This document shows, in pieces, positions 23,034 through 35,340 of a stretch of 64,000 nucleotides of DNA. The stretch spans positions 12,496,868 through 12,560,867 of the forward strand of contig OY754331.1 in the NCBI GenBank assembly GCA_963573305.1. Reading direction: 5' to 3'. The position numbers were made by a program, and so were the translations under genes. How positions within the stretch are numbered: position 1 is the first letter of the stretch; each line of letters begins with the position of its first letter. This DNA is from Pyrrhosoma nymphula. Lineage: Eukaryota; Arthropoda; Insecta; Odonata; Coenagrionidae. Below the pieces are notes generated by a model. The model was not told where the DNA came from, did not search any database, and saw only the letters and a list, made by a program, of their open reading frames with translations.

Positions 23034-23261
23034 AAATTCCACGAGGTAAGGCCTGATATCATCAGTTTTATCTTACTTTACATGAATTATACTTTTTTCG
23101 GGCGAACAAGAGCAGCTTTATAGCACGCTTTTACTTTTATTGTCATATGCATATACTGTGACCACTCGTAGTTCTGTGGCTGTTTACAGAAATTATTTTA
23201 TCATTTTTTGCTGCATTGTTTATAAAAGAGTGTTTTTATTAAAAAAAAAATATTACTAATC

Positions 23262-23620
23262 TCCCATTCTCCTCCCGCCCTTCTTTCCCTCCTCCCCCTT
23301 TCGTGATGGTCGTGGTGGTCGTTCATCTTCGGTCTCCACTCTTGGCGTGGGGGAAGGAGGGGAAGGAAGGAGGGGGTGGGGCAGGAGGGTTGGAGACGTG
23401 GGGGGGAGGGAAATCGCAGCAATAATTGAAAGTTGCCGTCGGGAAGGAAGGTCCAGGGGAGGGGGTTGGAAGAGGGGTGAGGCAGAGGGGGAAGAGTCAA
23501 TTCTTGGAGACGAGCTGTTTGTAATACGAAGTAGATTGAGCGGCGTGGGTATCGGAGGTTCAGGAGCAAGGGGAGTAGGAGGAGGAATATGTTTTCATAG
23601 GAAAGGAACGGAAGTGTGAC
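23262..23620. repeat. pyrimidine-to-purine low-complexity block
   Basis: C/T-rich from about 23262 to 23300, then G/A-rich from about 23345 to 23600. The switch has the opposite polarity to the blocks at 0.7 and 15 kb. P-rich and G-rich frames on the two strands are artefacts. Confidence 0.65.
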
Positions 23621-24599
23621 TGGTGAACACTAGTTCATGTGATGTTGTATCGCTATCGGCAAATAGAGATTATTGTTCAGTATAAGGTGCTATGACATCC
23701 AAGGTCATTTTAAACATACTCTTTGTCACAATCTCTCTGTTTCTTATCTGTAGATCAAATGATAATTTATAGAAGCCTCCTTTCTGTAAATTATTGTCTC
23801 ACTTAAAATTTTGCCAAAGAAATAATCATTTTAAGGATTTTATAGTAAAAAAAACGCTGATAATCATGCGTACACAACACGAGATAGAAACAAATTCTAC
23901 TTGAACAAGCAATGCAATACAAATGGACAGAAATCCTTGTTTGTCAGTGGGTTAAAATTATATAATAAAATAATGAACGAAAAAAGTGATTTTTATGACT
24001 AAATGTAAAAGAAAAGTTTCTGTCTGAATGAAATATTTATATATTTACGTTGTTTACCCATCTGACTGGTCTGAGTTAATGTTTGAATGATTAAATATTT
24101 AATCAGATATACATATCCTGCGTAATTTTGTAACTTGTGTTCTGAACTTGAAAAATAAGTTCCAAAAGGACTATAGCAAATAAACCTCACTTACTTATTT
24201 ACTTACTACTAGTATTCAGGGACAGCAAAATTCGGAACATTCACCTATCCAGATTCCCGCTTAGTCCGGCCGGTTACCAGTCAATTAATGACCTTGACTC
24301 GGTGATTTCCGTTTCATCTAGTGTTTCCATCATGCCAAGCCGTTGTAATCCACGTTTAGAGGTGGTCTAAATATTGCGCCAAGCGTTAAGGAAGGGGGTT
24401 ATCCGATACAGATGTGAAAAAGAGTGGAAATAAACTGTGGAATGAGTGTATTAACTATAGTTGCAACTAGCAGTAGAAAGAAAACGAAGAGTTCAGCAGG
24501 TAATGGGTGAAATCCACGTGATGAAAAAAAGGAGCAAACGAATGCCTTAGCTCCGTACTCTTTTGATATAGGGTAATCAATGGAACTATGGGACTGAGC
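23621..24599. other. unassigned AT-rich DNA
   Basis: No recognisable coding or repeat. The minus-strand frame at 24399-24725 partly overlaps the LINE fragment on the other strand and is unlikely to be real. Confidence 0.5.
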
Positions 24600-24615
24600 A
24601 ATATGAGAAGAAAAT

Positions 24616-25020
24616 ACAAACCTCGGAATCAACGAATCAAATATCTGGAGAAACTTTGACAGAATAAAACATGACGTTAAGGAAATTAGTTTCATGTACG
24701 AAGTATGCAGCAGGTGTACGATCACAAATAAAATGAGGTATGACCTCAGACTTGGGGATAACCCTATGTGCTCTGCGTGCGGGAGGATGGATGAAATAAA
24801 ACATAAGATACTAGGCTGTGAACCCTATTGTAGAGAATGGCGGATAATAAAAAATATTTACAAAGACTTTGACACTTTTGGAGATGGCCTCATCTCAGAT
24901 GAAAAGCTTTTAATGAAAAATTTTAAACTCTTTCCAAACAAAAAAAATATTGTTTTAAGTGAAATAATTGCAACCTTTGCAACAAACAGATTTACTAAAA
25001 AAATACCAGATGTGTTTTAA
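24616..25020 (+). pseudogene. C-terminal end of a non-LTR retrotransposon ORF2
   Basis: The frame reads IWRNFDRIKHD, KMRYDLRLGDNPMCSACG and ends at the TAA near 25020. It carries a C-x2-C-x7-H-x4-C cluster (Cys26, Cys29, His37, Cys42 counted from the Met at 24694), followed by CEPYCREWR. This is the CCHC-type C-terminal module found downstream of the reverse transcriptase in R1/Jockey-like LINEs. No reverse transcriptase is seen upstream, and the frame is closed by a stop before 24600, so this is a 5'-truncated copy. The short A-rich stretch after the stop fits a LINE 3' end. The clade is uncertain. Confidence 0.7.
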
Positions 25021-25764
25021 TTGAAAAAATCCAAACGATGACAAAAAAAATTCTTTTCACGGATAAGGAAAAACAATGGCTACTTCATGTCTTTTGAAAA
25101 TAAAATGTATAGGTGTATGTAGATTTAAGAAAACAATCGTGAAACTGTTTTTGATTAATATATGAAAAGTGTTCATTGGTGAAAATATTTTCACTTTATT
25201 GGTATGTAAATCTTCCAATTCAATGTAAGAAAATGAAAAATTCTTTGTAGGAATCTCTTTTATTCCTAAACAATCGGCTTTGATGTACAAAAAAAGGTAA
25301 TGACTGTTTATATTTAGAATACCTTCATTTGTATACATGTAGTACCTGTGATAGCTAAGAAAATATTTCTTTTTTTTATTGTTCCTTATATGTAATAATA
25401 TCAGAGAATGTGAACATCTTTGTAAATATTGGATATCTTGAGCAAATAAATCATTTTAAATAGCAATAGAAATAAGGTAATATTTTAGAAGGTGACCGTG
25501 ACACGAAGAGGGTTAAGTGTTGAATGAAGTGCTACATCCAGCGAATAGTGTACGCATATTCACACAATCACACAGGACTGCTGATGTCATTAGTAATTTT
25601 TACTTCTCGGGCCAATATTACCCGTTTCCCTGGGATACCTATTCATATTCTGATAGACCAAAAGATAAGTGAGGGTAGGGGTCGCCACATTCTGACTCTT
25701 GAAGTACTTACCACCCACAGTTCCAGAAAAAATTATGATGAGAAAAAATAAGCACATTAATATT
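25021..25764. other. unassigned AT-rich DNA
   Basis: Very AT-rich. It may include the 3' UTR of the LINE fragment before it. No gene is visible. Confidence 0.5.
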
Positions 25765-25769
25765 TATTT

Positions 25770-25862
25770 GATGGGTATGTCAAAGCAGGTTTTCCTCATA
25801 TTTGAACCCGAGAACGGTTGAGTAGCCAAGTATTTTATCTGCTTTACTACCCTCCTTCGTTG
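25770..25862 (-). mobile_element. degenerate tRNA-derived SINE
   Basis: On the minus strand ACTTGGCTACTCAACCG is followed by CTCGGGTTCAAAT (complement of 25799-25811). The order and wording match the better copy at 56090-56230 (GCTTGGCTACTGACCG ... CCGGGTTCAAATCC). The second half of box B is eroded. Confidence 0.45.
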
Positions 25863-26555
25863 TCAGCTACGTAAACATAATTCATAAATTATTCACGCTA
25901 ATTCTAGAGAATGTGAAATGGTAATAACGCAAGCGTATTGCAGTATTTAGTGATAAATTGAAATTCGGTTAAAAAAATACAAGGGTAACACAGTATTTCA
26001 GGGAGCTTAATACTATTACTGCTGGTGGAAAATTTTCTAGATGCCACCGCAAATTACAATTTAAAATGTTACTTATGCAGTCCTGTTAATTACTGGACCT
26101 ATATGATCTCCAGCGTTTATGATAATCCAATTTCGGTTCCTAAGACTTTGAGAAAAATCTGTGAAAGTGCAAGTGAAAGAGTGACCTTTTTCTTGATATG
26201 AAAAGTCGTCAAAATTCTTTTTAGAGTTTCAAGTTGATGGTATGAAAGGAGTTGGGGAGAAGGGAATTCTTTTTATGGATGTTCGTATGCACAAAAGGTC
26301 AAAAAGTGCCTCCTTAAAACCATGCTCTGTAACTTCCGTAATCATTCACCACAATAATCTACAGATCGACATGTTCCCTACACCTCTTCCCTCCATGGTA
26401 TTAGGAGATTCTCTTCGCTCCACTTTCTATATTTCACAAAAAAAACAAACTCGCTCCTATTTCACTCTGCATGACATTATATTGCTCGTCATAAACTTTC
26501 CGACCGCTGCTCCATTCATATTTGACAAAAATACAATTTCTCCGTGAAATGTGGA
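25863..26555. other. unassigned DNA
   Basis: A 101-residue plus-strand frame at 26242-26547 has no recognisable features. No repeats seen. Confidence 0.5.
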
Positions 26556-27185
26556 TCACCTTATTAGGGGAGGGAAGGAGGAATTATTAAGTAAGGGTTG
26601 CGGCATAATATCGAAAGTTGAGGCGGGGGAGCAGTCGGGGGGGGTATTTGGATGGGGGATGAGTGGGGGAGAGACGCCGCGAGTCGGGGAATCAATTAGC
26701 GTTTTGTGGATGCGAATACAATACGGCGCTCTGAGAGACGCGGGAGATCGGTTTTGAGTAAGGCGGGGAGTGTGGGGGGGGGGGGGGGAGTCGGTAAGAG
26801 CGGCGGAAAGGAAGGAAATGGAGGGGGGGGGAGGAGTGATTTGGGTTTGGTATGACAAGCGAAAGGTTTTCGGAGATCTCCTTTGGGAGAAGGATGGAGA
26901 AGTTTCGCGGTGGAGTGTGGGGGCTGAATTTGCCGCGGGAGGAAAGATAAGTCGGATGGATTTGTCGCACGATGGAGGAGGGAGGTCTTGACGTGCGTCA
27001 AGGGAGGTATTGGGGGTTGGGGCAGGGGGTGGGGCAGGGGGTGGGGTAGGGGGTGGGGCAGGGGGTGGGGTAGGGGGTGGGGCAGGGGAAATGAGGCGGT
27101 TGGAAAGGGGGCGGGGGAGGGGCGAGGATTCCGTGCTATATGTGAGGAGAGGGAGGATTGGACGGGTTGATCAAGTACGCGCCGG
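26556..27185. repeat. G-rich low-complexity block
   Basis: The plus strand is strongly G/A-rich throughout, with a (G)14 run near 26775-26789. The 179-residue minus-strand frame 26696-27235 and its P/H/L-repeat are translation of this block and not a protein gene. Confidence 0.75.
27011..27088. repeat. 12-bp G-rich minisatellite, quadruplex-prone
   Basis: About six tandem units of GGGGYAGGGGGT, where Y alternates between C and T. Each unit supplies two G-runs of four to five bases, so several overlapping G-quadruplexes are possible on the plus strand. Confidence 0.9.
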
Positions 27186-27189
27186 TGAG

Positions 27190-29401
27190 GCTTGAGGGAG
27201 AGTGTTTGGTTCGCAATTGCAAGCGTGAGAACCAAATGAGAAATGGCACCTTTTTTTATACAATGCCTTCTGGAAAAAAACTCTCCTTCTTAAAAAATGC
27301 CTCCGAGAAATAAAGATAACCAAAAACTCCACAAAGATTCAGGTTTCTTCGTGAAAAATAAATTTTAGAGCTATCTTTATTCATCCTTGCGAGGTAACAG
27401 GGGTTACCTTGACTTTATTCACCATTTATTTAGAAAACATTCTATTTAATATGAATTTTACAACTGCCATGGCTTGATGTTTCGACGTAATGATTTTTTA
27501 AACATGAGTTGCGTCCAAATGCGTAATGTTTTGAGTTGTTTATAGTGATAAGCAGTTTTAGCTCCGATGACCAATTATATAGCATAAGCCATCAGGCATG
27601 CAAGCTCACCCTACGCAATTTAATCTTGAAATGCTATTTTTCTGTACAATGTTGAAAGCAATCGGGGCTGCTATTTCATAACCAGGCAGTTTGGACGTTT
27701 ACATGTGAGATGAAAATTAATGGTATTCCGGCATAACTGTCTTAAACATTAAACTTCTAAGACTAAGATTTTTACATTGGAGAATATCATCGTCAAGAAA
27801 TGAGTAGGCTGTTATCAAGGTGTCCTGATAGAATTATGCGTTTAAACACCATTATTGAGGCCATCATCGTTCCTTCAAAAACTATGAATAATAATTGTTT
27901 TCATAAAACTTTTGTTTGATGATCAGTTAAATATTCTGTTTCATTGAGTTATACCTTATAGTATGCAAAAAAGTGTCATCTTTATCGAACTATATGGTGT
28001 CTCACACGGCAATGTTAGAGCCAATGAGGGCAATTGTGACCCGCTTTTATCATGTTTTTATCCCGATATGAATGATACCGTTGATTTCAAAAACCTCTTT
28101 TATTTGCTTTTGACCGAATTTTATTATCTTTTTGGTCATGTAAAACCTTTTTCAAACGATGGCCCTTATCTGTCTATAAATATCAGGATGAAACGAGTGA
28201 GCCATAGGTACTGTAAGTATAGTCGATGCTTTGTCTGACTTCATCCGCAGAAAGGCAAGGTTCATTTTGGGCAATTTAATTCGGGCTGGTCCTTTAGAAA
28301 GGAGCATTGCGAAAGTGACAAGTCACTGACATGCTCCATAAGTCTCTTATGCCTCAGCTACTTTCTCTCAGCATCAAACCTGTCTTCTTTGCCCGTCTTT
28401 CTCTCCCTCTTTGCTTTCTTTTTTCCAGTAAAAAATTTCATTAAAATACCAATTTCACCATTCAATTCAGCAGTTGTGAGACAGATGGAGTTTATTAGCA
28501 TCATGAATGACATACTAATCCGCAAAAAATTCATCACATACCAATATTAAATCCTAAAAAATTAGGAATCATCATAAACCATCCTTTTACACTTTTATAG
28601 ACTTAAGCTAAATCCTTCCTCCTCTGAGATATCGCTCTGAGAAAGCGCTTTTCGAGTTCATTCCAAAGCATGCGGAAGAAATAGAAGATAATTTCCTCAA
28701 CCTCGAATTCTACGCTCTAATAGGCCAGAAGCTTCAATCGTTACTTCAAACTGTCAAGGGATTTCACTTCTTAAAAGTTACTTCTGATCAAGGATCTTCT
28801 GTTTGACGTGGCTGAAGATGCATTCAGATAACTGGAAAATACAGCTGTAGAAATATTTGTCTATGAGCCATTTTCTACTTTTGTGAGAACAAACACTATG
28901 ACTTGTGCTGTTATTGCGCTGAATGTATTTTACTTTTATGGCATTACTCAACGTAAATATGGTCGAGAAATTATCTAGTTCAATTGCTGGTTATAAAACA
29001 AGAGGAATTAATGCTTCCTCAGTACGTAATTATATCTTTGTGTTTCATAACCACATCTGCCTGAAATATTGAATTTGTTTCATTCAACTCTTATCGCAAC
29101 TTATAAACTAAACCTCAAGTTAAAACATAACTTAATCACAGACTTAATAAAGAACTAGTTTATAGTTTTGAAAATCAGTAGAAAACGATTCTTATTTGTA
29201 ACTATCAGTATTTCCTAAAACATAGGGAAAAGTAAGGGAAATTTTGAAAATTCTTTTAAATAATTTATTTTCTAAGGAAATACCCTTAAATTCTAGGGGA
29301 TTTTTTTCCTAGAATTTATTTCATTAGAAATGACTGATCACAGTCAACTACATTTGGTGTAAAATAAATATATTCTAAGCCACTGCAACCCATTTTCATA
29401 A
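27190..29401. other. unassigned AT-rich DNA
   Basis: No frame above about 90 residues and no recognised repeat over 2.2 kb. Confidence 0.5.
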
Positions 29402-29421
29402 GCATTTCCCATGGGAAATGC
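29402..29421. repeat. perfect 20-bp palindrome
   Basis: GCATTTCCCATGGGAAATGC is its own reverse complement. Related GGGAAA/TTTCCC words are scattered from 29220 to 29465, so the surrounding ~250 bp may be an old palindromic repeat. Confidence 0.8.
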
Positions 29422-31154
29422 ATTCTGGGGAAATTTTTCCTTAGAAGTATATTTTATAGGGAAAACGGGGGCTCAATTTTCTTGGGAGCTTTCAGACAGG
29501 GTTGGTATATAATTTTTAGGGCTCAAGGGATAAAACCTAAACTGACTTTAGACTTTATTGCACCCAGCTAATAGAAAAATTATTACCAATTCAGAATTGC
29601 AGATCTGTATTATCACAGTATACATCTAAAGACCTTGGTTTTAAAGATAGGTGTATTTATACGGAGCTGAGAATAATATGTAAATGTTACTAATGCACCA
29701 TATGACTGTCTGTGGCCATTGTACATTCCTAAACGGCTAGTATGATACTTAATACAAGGGAAATGATTTAAATCCAACTTTTTAATAGCTTGAAATGGCC
29801 TTTTTACTTTAATATTAAAACAACTTTATCTCATTCAATTATTGCGAAAGAAATATATTTTTCCGCGCATGATGGAAAGGAACAAAAAGAACTGGGGCAT
29901 TGTTCTTTTTCGGGTGGGAGATTGAAATGGCAAAGGACATGCTAAATGTATGGATTGGTACCAGGACGACGTGAGCAAACTTCAGCGCCTCTTCGGGCTC
30001 AGGCGGGTTGCGGAAGGGGTGGGAAGGATTGGGGTTGAGAGGGGTGGATGGGTACGGGGGATGACGTGGCGTTAAAATTTTCACGCACGTACGCGAGTTT
30101 CAAGAGGGGTCGTCGCACATGACGCCCAAACTAAGGAATGGATTATGATGCACTGCGTGCTCTGGTCGCCGCCGCCGCCGCTACAAGCCAGGAAGTAGGT
30201 GTCTAGCCAATTCCTAGTTGAGACCCCACCTTCGGAATGCAGAATGGGATGCGCCGGGGTCGTGGAATTGTGAGCGCTCCTTGCTTCCAACTGTACGAGT
30301 GGTTGGTGATTCACCGGGCGGCGGTGCGGGGTATGGAGGGAGAAGGGAGAGGTCAAAACTTTGAAGGGAAAATACTGCGGCGCTACTGTTTAATTAGAGA
30401 ATAAATGAATTTCGCTCCGTGACTCGGCGAAAGCGAGCAAGGAAGTGGGATGTTAACTGGAGTGAAGAGGAAAAAAACTTGTTTGGAGCGCTCTGAAAGT
30501 TTAAAAAAACGCGGCGAAATTGTGATGCGTTTCAAAATCGGAAACAGTGTGTTTTTCTGAACTTTAGAACGAGAAATTATAATAAATTGACATTATTGTG
30601 ATATTTAAGAATAGCATTGCTTTATTTTTGTGAGGAATTCATATATATAAACAATTAAAAACTCACTGAGATTATTGTGAGGGAGTTGATCAAGTGTGAG
30701 TGTGAGTATTTTAGTGGTATCGTGGTTAAAACCTTTCCTTGGGTCTAATGTCTTATCCTCTTACTTTCATGCAGCATTTTAATAGCCATAGTTCCGTTGA
30801 AGTTTTCATTAACTGAATTCCTATAAACTTAATGCCTTTATGAATGGCATACAAGGTGAGAGAAAATGCAGTTGTAGGAGTAAGAAACCTCATTACTCTT
30901 TTTGGATATTGATTAGGCTCTTTCGAGGTGACGTTGCTATTCTAGGTATTGGTACCTTTCTTTTTTGGCAGGAAACTATAATTGAACCTTCTTCCTATTT
31001 CTTAAAACAATTAAGTAACGTTGAAACAAAAAATAACATGGGATAGCTCTTATATCAAGCAACTTACACTGCAGAGAGATTAGGATAGCCTCGATGAATA
31101 AAAAGCAAAATGCAAATGGTATGGCAAAGGTAATCGATATTCTTCGACAGTCAG
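29422..31154. other. unassigned DNA with a GC-richer patch
   Basis: The part from about 29930 to 30420 is CpG-richer than its flanks, with a (GCC)n run near 30168-30181. The minus-strand frame of 91 residues at 30081-30356 matches nothing I know. The remainder is AT-rich and featureless. Confidence 0.45.
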
Positions 31155-31182
31155 AAAGAGAGAGAGAGAGAGAGAAAGAGTC
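31155..31182 (+). repeat. (GA)n microsatellite
   Basis: About 13 GA units with one interruption. Confidence 0.85.
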
Positions 31183-31940
31183 ACAAGTTATTGGAAAGCC
31201 TGATTAAGATGCCTTTAGAGGCATCATAGATCACATTCATTAACCAAATTATCTGAAAAATACATAAACCTATATGTTATTAGTTATAATACATTTTATG
31301 GCCGATTTTAAGCTACTGAAATGACTGGCACCTGTAAGAGGTTGCTATAGGAAAAATCCTTTTTTCCTACGATTTTGGTTTAATAAAAGAATTTGTGCAA
31401 CTTTCATTATTTCCAATCTCACAGATATTTGAGTGAACGCATAAAAAAATTAATGACTTTCGTGAAGGACATGTATAACATTTTGTGTATTTATAACACA
31501 GCCGCTTAATGACCATTGAAATATTGTTATTCATCTATCAGTGTTTAGTCATACGATGTGATCATTGTATTACATTTCTCTTTCAATTTATGAGTATAAA
31601 AATACTGAATACATACTAATTTTAACTGGTGGAGTGTAATTACGTGCGACTAGCTACTATGATCAGATTTTAAAGCAACCGTTCGCATTATTCATGAAGT
31701 TGTCAGAGTGATTTCGGGCGATTTCACGCTCACGAATAAAAGAAAATCCATTACAACTGATCTATTTTGAGGGTGAATTTTACATTTGTATATAATGCAT
31801 ATATGTAACCTCAATATGTCCCATACATGTCTCAAGTTGATCCTCACAAAAATGATGATAATCATACAATTCGGTTCTACGCGGAAAGATAAACCGATAT
31901 TGATTGCTTTTCTTTATGCATCAACTCCTCGTAATCTGTC
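31183..31940. other. unassigned AT-rich DNA
   Basis: No recognisable coding or repeat. Confidence 0.5.
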
Positions 31941-31969
31941 ATGACTCGTAACACTCGGCAAACAGATAC

Positions 31970-32790
31970 AAGAAGTGTAGAAAAGTGGAAGGAGGAGGAA
32001 GAGAGGAAGAACTTGAAGTGGCCGAGGACGCTGTGTCGTGGATCTGGAGGCAGTGCGGGCCAACAGAGATCTCGAGGAGAAATTGAGGGCCAGGCCGAGG
32101 GAAATGGAGTGACGCTTGGACCGGGGTTGCGAGGCGGATACTGAGGGTTAGTGATGACGATGCTGGAGGCAGAGAGGATGAGCGGCGTGGAAAAGAAAAT
32201 ACGGGGCGAAGGTTGGAGATTCCTTGGGTGGAATGGAAGCCGGAATAAATGAGGGGAGGGTGAGCGAAGGAAAGGCGCTGGGACTGTGAGTGGTTGGCTC
32301 GTAGAGCGATCGGGGAGAGGGTTGGAGAGCATGGTAAGGAGAAAATGCGGGAAGAGGGTTGGATGGGTCCTGTAAGGGATGATGGAAGATGGATCGAGAG
32401 AAGGGCTTTTTATTTTTGGGGGGGGCGAGTTTGTGAGTGTTGTGGAAGGAATCAAGGGGTGTATTTTTGTCGAAGAGTATTTTTATTCTCCTTTGGTCGG
32501 GAGGGGGTGGAGTGAATTTTCGTGGCGTGGACCCTAGGGGCGGGAACGTGGGGAATGGCGGGCGGGGTGCGGATGGGACGGGAGATATTTCGGGTTGATC
32601 TTCGGAAGGAGAGAGGAAAGATTCCAAGATAATCGCCATTGGAAGAATCTTGCGAAGTGGGTCGGTGTGGAATTGCCAAGGTGGAGGAGGAAGGAGGGGC
32701 CCCTCATTCCTCCCCCCTCCCCATAGCAACTGTTCCCCTCCTCCACCTAATTTTCCTCCTCCCCCACCCTCAACGCAGATCCGTCTCGTA
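31970..32790. repeat. purine-to-pyrimidine low-complexity block
   Basis: G/A-rich on the plus strand from about 31980 to 32700, then a short C/T-rich part (32705-32775). Two long minus-strand frames (192 and 231 residues, 31877-32455 and 32148-32843) are P/S/H-rich, overlap each other and lack domain signatures. I treat both as composition artefacts. Confidence 0.65.
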
Positions 32791-33345
32791 TCCCATCGGA
32801 TGTGCGCCCTCTGCGGAAAAAAAGGCGAAGATCGTAAAGTCAAGATGAGCGAAAAGCGATATCACTCACGTTCTCGAACGGGACCTCATGGGGAGGTTGG
32901 GAAGCTGTGGTGGGTGGCAGGGGGTGAGAGGAAAATAATTAGGTGAACGAAAGATGATGGAAAGAGGGATGTAAATAGACTTGGAGAGGGTTAGGTAGGG
33001 GGGGGGAGTGGGGTGGCGAGAAGCGAAATAAGATAAACTTGGTCCACGCGGTTCGAGTGTTCTTCGGCGCGGTGGTGGATGGGAAGCATCGAGTGGACTG
33101 ACGGGGGAAGGGGAAGCCGGAGCACTTATGGAGGACTGAAGGAAAAGGGTTGGGAGGAGGACATAATCGTGCGGGATAAGGAATACTACGGGTTAAAGAA
33201 TCTATTTATATATTTTATTGTATTACCCCACCTACTTTTGCTGCATATGATCGATCGATAGAGATTTTTTTTCGTGACGTGATTCAAGCCCTTTGCCCAT
33301 CAAACGCAGAGTTGAGTATTTTATTTTACGATACCTAAAAGTACT
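32791..33345. other. unassigned DNA
   Basis: G/A-rich to about 33180, then AT-rich before the LINE. No gene is visible. Confidence 0.45.
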
Positions 33346-33457
33346 ATAAATGCTCTTCTCTTGGACTACAACCTTGTCGTGGCGGAAAGGCTTGCGTGTT
33401 CCGATGATCCCTAGAGCTGCACTGGCGGGAGCAATGTTCCTGGTAGGGTCATCCACG

Positions 33458-33496
33458 CGGACTACCATTCGACCCAGAGGGACGAATGGTAGTCCG
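33458..33496 (+). other. perfect hairpin in the LINE 5' leader
   Basis: CGGACTACCATTCG and CGAATGGTAGTCCG form a perfect 14-bp stem around an 11-base loop. A G-U and a C-G pair could extend the base. It lies about 180 bases before the first Met of the endonuclease frame. Confidence 0.9.
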
Positions 33497-33639
33497 TGCA
33501 GCGTCTGTACCTCAGTGAGGCGGCAGCAAAAGGCGTCTGACCCCAGTGTGGCGGCCTCTGAAGTGATGGTGTCACGTAAAAAATACTATTGGGTAAGGCC
33601 ACGGAATACTATCTCAATTAAAATAAAAACCTTGAAATT

Positions 33640-34131
33640 ATGGACAGCTCTCAAATGATAATGAATCCTGGCAATTACGGGACTCGGCCCAGAGGGCCGG
33701 TCGTCGTGCTCGGCAGCGGTGGGAGCAAGGCCCCTACGGTCGTCACCACACGATATCCTTGCTCGGACGTAGTAGCAGCAGGGGAAAAGAAGAGGAACGA
33801 AACTATCAGAATAGGCACGTGGAATGTTAGGACTATACTGAGGGCGGGAAAACTAGAGAATATTAAGCAAGAAATGGAGAGGGTGGGTGTAGACATAATG
33901 GGTCTGGGTGAAGTAAGATGGAAGGATGACGGGAACTACTGGATCGATAGCTATAGAGAAATTTATAGTGGAGGGAATGAAAGTCAGCGTGGGGTTGCAT
34001 TCGTAATGAATTGGAAACTAGGTAGAAAAATAGTATGCAGAACAGGTGAGTGATAGGATTATAGTCGTGGAACTAAAGGCAGATCCAACGAATTTAGTTA
34101 TAATCCAGGTTTATATGCCTACCTCTAATCA
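33640..34131 (+). pseudogene. LINE ORF, APE-type endonuclease N-terminal half
   Basis: From the Met at 33640 the frame reaches IRIGTWNVRTILRAGKLENI (the Asn-containing first APE motif) and GLGEVRWKD (the catalytic Glu motif), and stops at a TGA at 34051-34053. A +1 shift continues the protein as DRIIVVELKADPTNLVIIQV and YMPTSNH until the insert begins. The family is an Mg-dependent endonuclease that nicks target DNA for target-primed reverse transcription. The frameshift and the insert make this copy inactive. Confidence 0.85.
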
Positions 34132-34640
34132 TTGAAGCGCTATCGGGAGAAGGACATAGTTTTTCTCGCCAATAACACTCTCAGGATATTGGCGATTGGT
34201 AGCCTTGGAGAGGAGGAAATAATGGGATGGGTGATAGATACGGTGCCAGTTTTTAATTGGAGCGCCAGGAACTGTTTTCTGGCTTCGGCCGCAGAATGCA
34301 GGATCACAGCCTTTGTGCCTTGGTCAGAATGGCCGCATTTCTGGAATCCTGCCTCACTTTAGGGGCTATATAAACGATGCAGGGTCTGGTGAGGCAAAAG
34401 CGCGGCTAAATGCGTGGCTGAAGGTGCGGCAGAAGTCGTGGCAGAAGTTGCTGGCAGGAGTCGCTGAATTATGGAGTCGTAGGCATTTTGGCCGTCGTTG
34501 GCGCCATGTCGTTAGCGCTCATGGTGGGACGCCCCTCGGGCAAGTCCTTCGGCTAAGTTCGGAGGATAAACAGTCAACAGAGAGGAAACTGTTCAAAGAG
34601 AGGAATTAGACAAAAAAAGGGGGTGTATGAAAACTGCCAC
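34132..34640. other. foreign sequence inserted in the LINE endonuclease
   Basis: The LINE protein is continuous between YMPTSNH (ending about 34131) and EEVVGVYEQLEEIIG (from about 34645) if this ~0.5 kb is removed. The insert has a different base texture, a TATATAAA string near 34369 and an 8-bp inverted repeat CGCCAATA/TATTGGCG at about 34167-34195. I found no convincing target duplication, and I cannot name the inserted element. Confidence 0.55.
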
Positions 34641-35340
34641 GACATAAAGAGGAGGAGGTAGTTGGGGTATACGAACAGCTAGAGGAAATAATTGGTAGCA
34701 TACCTGGGAGTAAGCACTTGTTAGTAATAAGGGATTGGAACGGGGTGGTGGGTGAAGAAAGAGATGGGTGGGAGGTGGGCGATTACGGGCAAGGAAGGAG
34801 AAACGACCGCGGGGAGAAAGCTGAAGAGTTTTGCCGTAGAAATAACCTAGAAATTACAAATGCATGGTTTAGACATCATCCTCGACGTAGATACACTTGA
34901 AAGAAGCCGGGAGACACAGATAGGTTCCAGATAGATTATATAATGATTTGTCACAGATACATGAATAGTATTAAAAACTCGCATACTTATCCAGGAGCTG
35001 GTGCATACACAGATCACAACTTATTAGTTATGAAATGTTGGAAAAACCTGAAAAAGATAAGAATGGGAAGCAGGAATACGGAGACATTAAATGGGGCAAT
35101 GAAGAAGACGCATCGAGAGAAGGTGGATGAGAAAATGAGTGAGGATCATGGAGTTAGATCAGTGGAAGAAGAATGGGGAAGTTTGAAAAATGGAATTGTA
35201 GAAGCGGCGAGAGCAACGGTAGGCGTAGTCAGTGCAAATAAAATTAGAAAACCGTGGATCACGAAGGAGATGATAATGGAGATGGAGGAGAGAAGGAAAT
35301 GGAAGAGCGTGAACTCAGAGCTAGGTAAGAGAAAATACTG
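34641..35340 (+). pseudogene. LINE ORF, endonuclease C-terminal half and linker
   Basis: The frame resumes with LVIRDWNGVVGE, where the expected GDWN motif has become RDWN. ITNAWFRHHPRRRYT then ends at a TGA (34898-34900) replacing Trp, followed by KKPGDTDRFQIDYIM and AYTDHNLLV (the His motif, retained). A basic, Lys/Glu-rich linker leads to another stop at 35339-35341. At least three point lesions are present in this half. Confidence 0.8.

Noticed and set aside
27011..27088. CRISPR-like array
   Set aside because: The units are contiguous 12-bp repeats without spacers, in a eukaryotic-type sequence.
26696..27235. 179-residue minus-strand frame with a PLPH-type repeat
   Set aside because: The repeat is the translation of the 12-bp G-rich minisatellite, and the whole frame lies in a G-rich tract.
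32148..32843. 231-residue minus-strand open frame
   Set aside because: It is P/S/H-rich translation of a purine/pyrimidine-skewed block, overlaps another long frame in the next phase and contains no domain-like pattern.
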